DNA from: Candidatus Sphingobacterium stercoripullorum
GTDB taxonomy: Bacteria; Bacteroidota; Bacteroidia; Sphingobacteriales; Sphingobacteriaceae
Assembly (NCBI GenBank): GCA_019114715.1
Contig: DXEZ01000096.1
Coordinates: 1 to 7,711 of the forward strand
Reading direction: 5' to 3'
DNA: 7,711 bases
The position numbers and the translations under genes are program-made. This document shows, in pieces, positions 1 to 6,763 of the stretch. A model generated the notes under the pieces. The model saw only the letters and a list, made by a program, of their open reading frames with translations. It searched no databases and was not told where the DNA came from. Numbering within the stretch: position 1 is the first letter of the stretch; every line of letters starts with the position of its first letter.

Positions 1-2419
1 CAACAGTCTCTAGGATAAACTCCTTTACTTTGCTCAGGCTTATATCGCGCCGCTCAATTTTTATGTGGATCTCATGTATGAACTGATTCCTTACCCTACT
101 CACCAGTGGCGGCTCAGGGCCGAGCACTCTACTTGCAAGCTGCCCTCGCAAGAGGTTAGCTAGTAGATGCGCCCCTTGGTGCGAAAGGTTCCTATCGTTA
201 TGGCGAACAATAATTCTTATCAGCCTGTAAAATGGCGGGTAAAAGAAGTTCTTCCTTTCGGTTATTTCATGATGAAACATATCTCCATAATCTAAGGTGG
301 AGACCTGTTTTAAAATTCTATGTTTGGGCGTCGCCGTTTGGATATAAACTTTCCCGGGGATATCTCTCCTTCCCGCTCTTCCCGCCACTTGGGAGAACAA
401 CGAAAAAGCCCTTTCGTAAGACCTGAAGTCTGGAAAGTTGATTATCGCATCAGCATTGATGATTCCAATCACACTAACGTTCCCAAAATCTAGCCCCTTG
501 GCCACCATCTGCGTACCTATCAGCACGTCCAGTAACCCGCTATCAAAATCTGAAATGATATTTTCAAATCCATGCTTACCTTTCGCAGAGTCTATATCCA
601 GGCGCCCAATGCGCAGCTCTGGCATCAGCAGCTCCAGCTCTTCTTCTATGCGCTCCGTCCCCACCCCTTTACTAAGCATCGAGGGTGTCCCGCAAGCTAC
701 ACAAACGCCAGAAGGCTCTTCCGTATAGCCGCAATAATGGCAATGCATCAATGCGGTAGACTTGTGGTAGGTCAAGCTCACATCGCAATTGGTACAGCGC
801 ACAACATGTCCGCAGGTTCCACATTGAGAGATGGTGGTATGACCCCGGCGGTTTTGAAATAGGATAACCTGTTGTTTTTGCTTAACTGCCCCCTCTATAG
901 CATCCAGTAGAGGCTTACTGAAGTAAGAAATAACCTCCCCTTTTTTACCGTGCTTCTGCATATCAATGATATGCAGTTCGGGGAGCTTCGACTTACCGTA
1001 GCGGACGTTCATTTCCACCAGTCCATATTTCCCAGCTTTAGCATTGTAGTAGCTTTCAATGGATGGCGTAGCGGAGCCCAGCAAGACCTTCGCCCCATAA
1101 AGGTGCGCTAAATAAATAGCGGCATCTCTACCGTGATACCTTGGGGAGGGCTCGAACTGCTTGTAGGTAGTTTCATGCTCCTCATCAACGACCACCAGCT
1201 TTAAATCCTTAAAAGGTAAAAACACCGCCGAGCGTGCGCCGATAACTACGCGCACCTCTCCTGCGAGCACCTTATTCCAGACTTCCATGCGCTCTTGATC
1301 GTTAAACTTGGAGTGGTAAACGGCAAGGTCGTTACCAAAATATTTTTTCAGCCGCTGGGTGAGCTGCGTTGTTAGTGCAATCTCAGGCAATAAAAACAAG
1401 GCTACGCCACCATTTTCCAGGTGACTTTCAATCAGCCGGATATATACCTGGGTCTTTCCTGAAGCGGTAATTCCGTGCAGGAGCACCACATCTTTCTCAG
1501 TAAAGTGATCTTGAACTTCTTTAAAGGCTGTAGCTTGCGATTCGGTGAGCTCAAAGGTCTCAAACTCATCCACATCGAACTTGCCAAGCCTGGAAACCTC
1601 CTCCTCGCGAGCTACAAAGATTCCCTTTTCCACCAGCGACTTGATGCTAGAGGCTGCTGCTCCACTCGCCTGGACAAGCTCAGTACGCGAGATGGTCTCT
1701 TTTGTTCGGCTCATCTGGATATAAGTCATCAGCGCATCTTGCTGCTTAGGCGCCCGGTTTAGCGAGTCCAGCGCTTCAGCCAGCTTCGCCTGGTCGCCCA
1801 CCAGCTCCTCACTTAAGGAGATCAACGTTTGCATTTTCGGTTTATAGCGTTCTTTAACCTCCTCGGAGATCAGTATATAACCTTCGTTAAATAAAGACTT
1901 TAAAATTGGGAATACGTTTTTTTGATCCAGCAGCTTCACCACATCGCTAATCTTCAGCTCACCCGCAACGTCTAAAGCCTCCATTATCATAAACGCTTTA
2001 TCGGAAAGACCGCTTCTATCTACCTCTTCCTGCTTTTTTGCGGTGATCTTGGTTTCACTAGCGAGCTTTAATGCTGCAGGCAAAGCCGCTTGCATCACCT
2101 CACCCAGGTAGCACATGTAGTAATCGGATATCCAGCGCCAGAAAGCCACTTGATTGGGCAAGACCACGGGCTGCTCATCCACCACATCGAGGATGTATTT
2201 CGCCTCGTAGCGCTCGGGAGCTTTCTCAGTCAACTTATCAATAATACCAGCATAGAGCCTCGTCTTACCAAACTGCACAATAACGCGAACACCTGGCTTG
2301 ACTTTATCGTTCCATAACTTGGGAACTCTATAGGTATAGGTTTTTGGAATAAAAAGTGGAAGGATCACTTCCACAAATAAAGTGTCTGAATCTATAGACT
2401 CAAATGGAATTGTTGACAT
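1..2419 (-). CDS. priA: Primosomal protein N' (replication restart helicase PriA), C-terminus cut by window edge
   Basis: PriA is a 3'-to-5' superfamily 2 DNA helicase that recognises stalled forks and reloads the replicative helicase. Reading from ATG at 2419 gives 806 codons plus one base with no stop, running off base 1. Visible in order: an N-terminal 3'-DNA-binding domain (about 10-115, with WRWISDYYMCYLGEVMQAALP), winged-helix regions (about 140-290), Walker A GITASGKT (316-323), DEEH box (412-415), GSATPS (448-453), eight zinc-ligand cysteines (533, 536, 542, 545, 560, 563, 573, 576), GTQMVAKG (635-642) and QVAGRAGR (677-684). All lie in one frame, so the gene looks intact. Bacteroidota PriA proteins are usually a little over 800 residues, so perhaps 10-20 residues are missing. 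There is no Shine-Dalgarno sequence before the ATG, as is common in this phylum. It lies 79 bases behind a same-strand DUF423 gene and may be co-transcribed with it. The identification is firm. Confidence 0.97.
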   Translation of the reverse strand, partial: MSTIPFESIDSDTLFVEVILPLFIPKTYTYRVPKLWNDKVKPGVRVIVQFGKTRLYAGIIDKLTEKAPERYEAKYILDVVDEQPVVLPNQVAFWRWISDYYMCYLGEVMQAALPAALKLASETKITAKKQEEVDRSGLSDKAFMIMEALDVAGELKISDVVKLLDQKNVFPILKSLFNEGYILISEEVKERYKPKMQTLISLSEELVGDQAKLAEALDSLNRAPKQQDALMTYIQMSRTKETISRTELVQASGAAASSIKSLVEKGIFVAREEEVSRLGKFDVDEFETFELTESQATAFKEVQDHFTEKDVVLLHGITASGKTQVYIRLIESHLENGGVALFLLPEIALTTQLTQRLKKYFGNDLAVYHSKFNDQERMEVWNKVLAGEVRVVIGARSAVFLPFKDLKLVVVDEEHETTYKQFEPSPRYHGRDAAIYLAHLYGAKVLLGSATPSIESYYNAKAGKYGLVEMNVRYGKSKLPELHIIDMQKHGKKGEVISYFSKPLLDAIEGAVKQKQQVILFQNRRGHTTISQCGTCGHVVRCTNCDVSLTYHKSTALMHCHYCGYTEEPSGVCVACGTPSMLSKGVGTERIEEELELLMPELRIGRLDIDSAKGKHGFENIISDFDSGLLDVLIGTQMVAKGLDFGNVSVIGIINADAIINFPDFRSYERAFSLFSQVAGRAGRRDIPGKVYIQTATPKHRILKQVSTLDYGDMFHHEITERKNFFYPPFYRLIRIIVRHNDRNLSHQGAHLLANLLRGQLASRVLGPEPPLVSRVRNQFIHEIHIKIERRDISLSKVKEFILETV

Positions 2420-2423
2420 AACA

Positions 2424-2431
2424 CAAATGTA
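2424..2431 (-). promoter_or_regulatory. Possible Bacteroidota -7 element of priA (TACATTTG)
   Basis: On the minus strand TACATTTG matches the Bacteroidota -7 consensus TAnnTTTG at every fixed base. A TTG at 2458-2456 lies 24 bases upstream, one more than the usual 17-23 spacing to the -33 element. Only four bases separate the element from the priA ATG, so initiation here would give a leaderless or almost leaderless mRNA. An eight-base match with four fixed T/G positions in AT-rich DNA can occur by chance. Confidence 0.3.
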
Positions 2432-2442
2432 ACATTTTCCCA

Positions 2443-2465
2443 GCTAAGTTTGTAACAAGCTTAGC
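2443..2465. repeat. Inverted repeat between the DUF423 gene and priA
   Basis: GCTAAG (2443-2448) is the exact reverse complement of CTTAGC (2460-2465). The inner bases extend the stem: on the plus strand a T-G wobble, two T-A pairs and a G-C pair close a three-base TAA loop. On the minus strand, the sense strand of both flanking genes, the wobble becomes a C-A mismatch. No T-run follows in either direction, so it is not a standard intrinsic terminator. A smaller stem at 2483-2497 (GTTACC/GGTAGC around ACA) starts two bases past the DUF423 stop. Either could be an operator, an mRNA-stability stem or chance. Confidence 0.4.
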
Positions 2466-2498
2466 GCAATCAGAGTCTGGCAGTTACCACAGGTAGCT

Positions 2499-2888
2499 TT
2501 AAGACTTATGTTTGATAGCCGCCCAAAATAGAGCGATCCACCCTATAATAAAAAACAAGCCTCCAAGCGGCGTAATGGGCCCAAGGATCCCTACATTTTC
2601 TATTCCCAATAGCTCCCTTGTGCTTAGCAGGTACAAGGAACCCGAGAAAAAGACAATTCCCGTGATAAAAGCAATGAAAGCTACACGAATGGAGGGCGTC
2701 TTCGCCCTAGAAAAGGTAGATAGGAATAACATAGCTAATGTATGGTAAAAATGGTATTGATTGGCCGTCTTCCAAGTACCTATCTGATAGTCGCTAACTT
2801 TCCCCTCTAAACCATGAGCGCCAAAGGCTCCTAATATTACTGCCAATAGACCAAAAAGAGCGGCGACTAAGATAATTTGCTTATTCAT
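2499..2888 (-). CDS. DUF423 family small integral membrane protein
   Basis: This 129-residue, very hydrophobic protein has about four membrane segments (roughly 4-26, 45-60, 69-88 and 101-125). Family hallmarks are visible: GAFGAHGL (20-27) at the end of the first helix, YHFYHTLAML (45-54) in the second, FFSGSLY (80-86) in the third, and GPITPLGGLFFIIGW (103-117) leading into the last. The length is typical of DUF423 proteins (the YgdD group in E. coli), which are inner-membrane proteins of unknown biochemical role. The start is the first ATG before the hydrophobic segment, with an AT-rich leader and no clear ribosome binding site. The gene shares strand with priA, 79 bases downstream, and is divergent from the 872-residue gene. 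The family call is strong; no function can be assigned. Confidence 0.92.
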   Translation of the reverse strand: MNKQIILVAALFGLLAVILGAFGAHGLEGKVSDYQIGTWKTANQYHFYHTLAMLFLSTFSRAKTPSIRVAFIAFITGIVFFSGSLYLLSTRELLGIENVGILGPITPLGGLFFIIGWIALFWAAIKHKS

Positions 2889-2959
2889 TTCAATATCTTA
2901 TGACAAGTCTTTTAATGTATAATTTTCATAAATGTATTAATAATCCTTGAATTCCTCAG

Positions 2960-2999
2960 TAAATATCTCCCAAATTCCATAAATATCTTGTAAATTCAA
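2960..2999. repeat. Imperfect 20-bp tandem duplication in the divergent intergenic region
   Basis: Two adjacent 20-base units, 2960-2979 and 2980-2999, match at 16 of 20 positions. Both begin TAAATATCT and carry AAATTC at the same offset, so the period is exactly 20. The repeat lies 22 bases before the start codon of the 872-residue gene, in the 133-base gap (2889-3021) between divergent genes. The rest of the gap is AT-rich with no perfect TAnnTTTG element on either strand. A 20-base period is about two helical turns, which would suit paired protein sites on one DNA face, but no binding protein is known and slippage in AT-rich DNA is an alternative. Confidence 0.55.
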
Positions 3000-3021
3000 C
3001 CCTTTAAACCCGAGGGAATAA

Positions 3022-5640
3022 ATGAGAAACACAATAATATTTTCAATTGTATTACTTTTTGCAGTGCTTATTGCGGGGGTATATTATTTTTCCAATTTAG
3101 ATGCCGAAGAAAAGTTAACTAACAAACCGCTCACCCATATTCCCTCCGATACATTTCTAATTTCCACATTCATCAACGAGGAGACTACCGATAGGATATT
3201 CAAAGATTACGAAATCTTTGAGGCGCTCCTGGGACGTGAGCAGACTGCCTTCCTGGGTGATATTAAAAATCAGATCCTTAGAAATGGACAGTGGGCCCCT
3301 TACTTCCAAGAGTCCGAAATATTCCTTTCCTTGCACCCGGATAGTGCATCCGAGAACATGAGCATGCTTATTACTGCATCCTCCAAATCCTCGATTGCTA
3401 AAGTCAAGTGGAATGAGCTTCTGAAATTTCCAAACACGGCCTATAGCATAGACTCTATCGATACGCTGAACCAAAACTTCATCACCATTAGCGATTCCAG
3501 CAGTAGAAATACGCTACTTGCCGCTTATCAAGGTGATGTGCTCTTTGCTTCCCCCTCGGTAGAGCTGCTTGCAAAAGCACTGCAGGAGAATCAGCAGAAG
3601 CTCTCCAAAGAGCAAATAGAGTTCTACAGCCAGCACGATAACCGCAACTCACCGCTAAGCGTTTATATAGACCATAAAAATCTGGATGAGCTGCTAAAGA
3701 AAGTATTTAAGAAAAAAGGCACTATTATAGACCCTCTTTTAAAAGGCATATCGGGATGGAGCGCTTGGAACATGAGCTTTAAAAACGATGCCCTTATATT
3801 AACCGGTGAGAGCACCACTTCCCACCAGTCCTACATCTCGCTTTTCACTACGCAAACAAAGACGCCGCAGCGCCTATACAGTTTATTTCCTTCCAATACC
3901 GCCGTATTTGTTGAGGCGGCACTTAGCGATAAATCCATCTTCCAGAATAACTGGTGGAAGATGCTTGCTAAGCGCCAGGACTACGACACTTACGAGCAGC
4001 AAATTGGCCTCCTAGAAAAAGAGCATGATCTGGACCTACTAGACGATTTCAACCATGCTTTTGGAAACCACATGGCTCTCATCAAGCAAGCCAACGGCGT
4101 GGAGCTGGCCTTCCTATCCATTCGCGATAGTAACGCTTTTTTAAGGGAGATTGGCAAAGTAGCCTCCGAAGTTGAAGAGGGTAAAATATCTCGCCTGGAC
4201 CACTCCCACTTGCTATACATCCTTTATGGAGATTTCTTTAAAAACTTCAGTCGCCCTTACTATGCCCAGATAGACGATGTGCTGGTTTTTGCGAATAACC
4301 TAACTTCACTACGACAGTACTTAAGACAGCTGGATAGTAAGCAGCTACTAATTGGAGACGTAGGCTTTCAAAATATGCAGAGCATCCAAGGGAACGATGC
4401 ATCGCTTACTTTTTTCAGGCATACCAAAAATGTGGAGACTCTCCAAAATAGGAACCTTAGGGAACCTTTTTTAAGTGTCTATAGGAACACTGATAATTAC
4501 GGCTACCAGGATTTCTACTCTTGGTCCTTCCAGCTTTCAGGAAGTAGTGCCAATAAAGGGTTTGTTTCGAACCTCTACGGAGTACATAAAAGCCAAGAAG
4601 CACTGGGGAGCGAGGCTGAGTGGAAATATAAATTCAACAACCGTCCCATCACCAGGCCCTACATCATGGAGCATTCGGATACCAGCCAGTTTATCATCAT
4701 GCAAGAGCAGGATCATACCGTTCACGGCATTGCTCCTAGCGGTGATAAATTATGGTCTGCCGTATTCTACGGGCGTATCGTTGGAGACTTCATCCAGCTA
4801 CCCGATCGCAGCATAGCGGCAGTAACGCATCAAGGGCAGCTCTATTTATTTTCACCAAATGGAAAGGGGCTCCCTGGCTATTCCCTAGCCATGCGCGCAA
4901 GGCCTTCTAGTGGCCCCGTGTATTACCAGGAGGGCTCTACCGAAGCCTTACTTGTTCCTGCAGGGAAAAACATCCTGGCTTACGATCTTCAAGGCAATGC
5001 TATAGACTTATTTAAAGATATAAACCTTGCCAGCGCCATCGTAGGTCCCTTATGGGTCGATGGCGGTTCTATAATTTTGGGAACAGAGAATGGAACGGTT
5101 TACACCATCGATAAACAGGGGAATGCTTCATCTACAGAAAACCCAAGAAAGGTACTCTTCAAGCATCCCTATGAAAAGTACAATGATAGCGAGGGCACCA
5201 GCCTAGTGAACATAGACACCACGGGACAAATTTACCAGTACCAAGCAGGCCGCGTGACTGAACTAGCGAAAATCACGAAAAACTCGGCAGACTTCCTGCC
5301 CCACTTTCTGCCCGACAGGAAGGTAGTTGTACTCGATGGCCAAGACATGCAGCTCTATGGCATTCGGGAGGAGGAGCCCCTTCGCACACAACATTTTGCT
5401 AAAACCTTACCCAATAAACCGGAAATATACTTCCAACCCAGGGGTGAATATAAAATTGGATTTACATCTAGCGACAGGTTGATTTACCTGCTAAATGACA
5501 ACGGCAGTATGGTAGATGGGTTCCCAATCGAGGGGATGCCTCTGTTTTACTACGGAAGGATAGATTACAACAGCTCCACCTACCTCTTATGCTTCAGGTT
5601 AAATCACACCCTATATGCTTTTAAACACAATGAAAAATAG
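3022..5640 (+). CDS. Membrane-anchored extracytoplasmic protein: duplicated N-terminal module plus propeller-like C-terminus
   Basis: I cannot name a function for this 872-residue protein. An N-terminal hydrophobic segment (4-23) after a short basic end predicts a signal anchor with the rest outside the cytoplasm; there is no lipobox cysteine. The N-terminal half looks like a repeated module: PSDT (41-44) and PSNT (290-293) each open a segment closing about 130 residues later with similar strings, GDVLFAS (171-177) and DDVLVFAN (418-425). This loosely recalls DUF3352-type proteins. From about 550 to the end there are roughly seven strand-rich units with aromatic-hydrophobic and D/N-x-x-G turns (APSGDKLW 571-578, LYLFSPNGKG 607-616, YDLQGN 654-659, YTIDKQGN 694-701, LLNDNGSMVDG 823-833), suggesting a PQQ/WD-like beta-propeller. 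The start is fixed by an in-frame TAA directly before the ATG; GAGGGA (3012-3017) may help ribosome binding. It may have a scaffold or binding role in the envelope. Confidence 0.85.
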   Translation: MRNTIIFSIVLLFAVLIAGVYYFSNLDAEEKLTNKPLTHIPSDTFLISTFINEETTDRIFKDYEIFEALLGREQTAFLGDIKNQILRNGQWAPYFQESEIFLSLHPDSASENMSMLITASSKSSIAKVKWNELLKFPNTAYSIDSIDTLNQNFITISDSSSRNTLLAAYQGDVLFASPSVELLAKALQENQQKLSKEQIEFYSQHDNRNSPLSVYIDHKNLDELLKKVFKKKGTIIDPLLKGISGWSAWNMSFKNDALILTGESTTSHQSYISLFTTQTKTPQRLYSLFPSNTAVFVEAALSDKSIFQNNWWKMLAKRQDYDTYEQQIGLLEKEHDLDLLDDFNHAFGNHMALIKQANGVELAFLSIRDSNAFLREIGKVASEVEEGKISRLDHSHLLYILYGDFFKNFSRPYYAQIDDVLVFANNLTSLRQYLRQLDSKQLLIGDVGFQNMQSIQGNDASLTFFRHTKNVETLQNRNLREPFLSVYRNTDNYGYQDFYSWSFQLSGSSANKGFVSNLYGVHKSQEALGSEAEWKYKFNNRPITRPYIMEHSDTSQFIIMQEQDHTVHGIAPSGDKLWSAVFYGRIVGDFIQLPDRSIAAVTHQGQLYLFSPNGKGLPGYSLAMRARPSSGPVYYQEGSTEALLVPAGKNILAYDLQGNAIDLFKDINLASAIVGPLWVDGGSIILGTENGTVYTIDKQGNASSTENPRKVLFKHPYEKYNDSEGTSLVNIDTTGQIYQYQAGRVTELAKITKNSADFLPHFLPDRKVVVLDGQDMQLYGIREEEPLRTQHFAKTLPNKPEIYFQPRGEYKIGFTSSDRLIYLLNDNGSMVDGFPIEGMPLFYYGRIDYNSSTYLLCFRLNHTLYAFKHNEK

Positions 5641-5702
5641 CTGAAAGACTAATTAACAAGGAATAAGGGGCTTGAAATTTCTATTTTTCAAATTATTTGT
5701 AG

Positions 5703-5710
5703 TAGGTTTG
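5703..5710 (+). promoter_or_regulatory. Possible Bacteroidota -7 element of the nrnA-type gene (TAGGTTTG)
   Basis: TAGGTTTG matches TAnnTTTG at all fixed bases and ends 17 bases before the ATG at 5728, which would leave a short leader. No TTG lies at the expected 17-23 base spacing upstream; the nearest (5672-5674) is 28 bases away. The element is in the 87-base gap after the 872-residue gene, so it could give the phosphoesterase and FKBP genes their own transcript. Confidence 0.35.
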
Positions 5711-5727
5711 CAGTCTGAAAAAATGCT

Positions 5728-6741
5728 ATGCTGACAGGAGAACAACACTTAGCGAAATTAGATACGCCACAAAAAGTGGTGATCACCATGCACCATAAAC
5801 CCGATGGCGATGCTATGGGCTCTTCTTTAGGCCTATACCACTTTCTACAAGCCAAAGGACACCAGGTACATGTAATTGCGCCTTCGGACTACCCCGATTT
5901 TTTACACTGGCTACCTGGCAACGATCAGGTCATAGAATACACCAGTAATAGACGGGAATCCCGCGCACTTTTAAGCCAGGCAGATATTATCTTTTGCCTA
6001 GACTTCAGCGCACTTTCGCGCCTGATGGAAATGAAAGATGTCGTGGCGAGTTCTCCAGCACAGAAATGGGTCATAGACCACCACTTGAGCCCAGAATCAT
6101 TCGCCGATTTGATGTACTGGGATTCCAGTGCTGCTGCTACTGCGCAGCTGATCTATACGTTTATCACCTCGGTGCTAGGCGAAAAGGACAGCATCACCGA
6201 AGAAATTGCAACTTCCCTGTACACCGGAATAATGACCGATACAGGATCGTTTCGGTTCAGGTCCACCACCTCTGAGGTGCATAAAATTGTCGCTCAGCTT
6301 ATTGACTGCGGTGCTAGAAATTGGCAGATACATGAAAATGTATTCAACACCAACTCTGAAAAAAGGCTCAAGTTCCTAGGCTTTTGCCTGAGTGAACGTC
6401 TAGTGGTTTTACCGGAATACAACACCGCCTATATATCGCTATCCAGAGAAGACCTCATAAAATTTCAAATCACAACGGGAGATACAGAAGGCCTAGTAAA
6501 CTACGCTTTATCTATTAAAGGTATACGTCTAGCGGCCCTGATAGTAGATAGAACCGAGCTCATTAAACTATCGTTACGCTCATTAGGGGAAATTCCATGC
6601 AATGAGATTTGCAGTAAATATTTTAGTGGAGGTGGCCATTTAAACGCTTCAGGAGGAAGCTCGCTAGAACCTTTAGAGAAGGTCATCGAGCGCTTTAAAT
6701 CTATACTTCCCGAGTATAAAGAATTATTAATTAAGCAATAA
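5728..6741 (+). CDS. nrnA: DHH/DHHA1 family phosphoesterase, NrnA type (oligoribonuclease / pAp phosphatase)
   Basis: The 337-residue length is typical of NrnA. The DHH catalytic domain is complete: HHKPDGDAMGSS (22-33) with metal-binding Asp26 and Asp28, DFSALSR (92-98) with Asp92, DHH (117-119), and MTDTGSFRF (169-177) with Asp171. The C-terminal DHHA1 substrate-binding domain ends with GGGHLNASGG (301-310). Known NrnA enzymes degrade 2-5 nucleotide RNAs to mononucleotides and dephosphorylate 3'-phosphoadenosine 5'-phosphate, using Mn2+, in the cytoplasm. Sequence alone cannot say which activity dominates here; a related c-di-AMP/pApA hydrolase role is possible. An in-frame TGA at 5716-5718 makes 5728 the first usable ATG. 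No key residue is missing. The FKBP lipoprotein gene follows after 22 bases and is probably co-transcribed. The family is certain; the gene symbol is likely. Confidence 0.93.
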   Translation: MLTGEQHLAKLDTPQKVVITMHHKPDGDAMGSSLGLYHFLQAKGHQVHVIAPSDYPDFLHWLPGNDQVIEYTSNRRESRALLSQADIIFCLDFSALSRLMEMKDVVASSPAQKWVIDHHLSPESFADLMYWDSSAAATAQLIYTFITSVLGEKDSITEEIATSLYTGIMTDTGSFRFRSTTSEVHKIVAQLIDCGARNWQIHENVFNTNSEKRLKFLGFCLSERLVVLPEYNTAYISLSREDLIKFQITTGDTEGLVNYALSIKGIRLAALIVDRTELIKLSLRSLGEIPCNEICSKYFSGGGHLNASGGSSLEPLEKVIERFKSILPEYKELLIKQ

Positions 6742-6763
6742 ATTTTAGATAAATATACACAAC

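Noticed and set aside
232..2317. Several plus-strand open frames of 64-96 codons opposite priA
   Set aside because: They lie antisense to a continuous priA frame whose helicase motifs are all in register. Their translations are Ser/Pro/Arg-rich shadow text with no domain signal.
2512..2748. A 78-codon plus-strand open frame opposite the DUF423 gene
   Set aside because: The minus-strand frame has clear DUF423 hallmarks and membrane helices; the plus-strand frame is its shadow.
3157..3474. A 105-codon minus-strand open frame inside the 872-residue gene, and similar shorter ones at 3990-4220 and 4537-4725
   Set aside because: Antisense to a long open frame with a well-fixed start; no recognisable motif and no leader signals.
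5672..5691. Inverted repeat TTGAAA/TTTCAA after the 872-residue gene, considered as a terminator
   Set aside because: The six-base stem has only one G-C pair and an eight-base loop, and no clean T-run follows. It is too weak to call.
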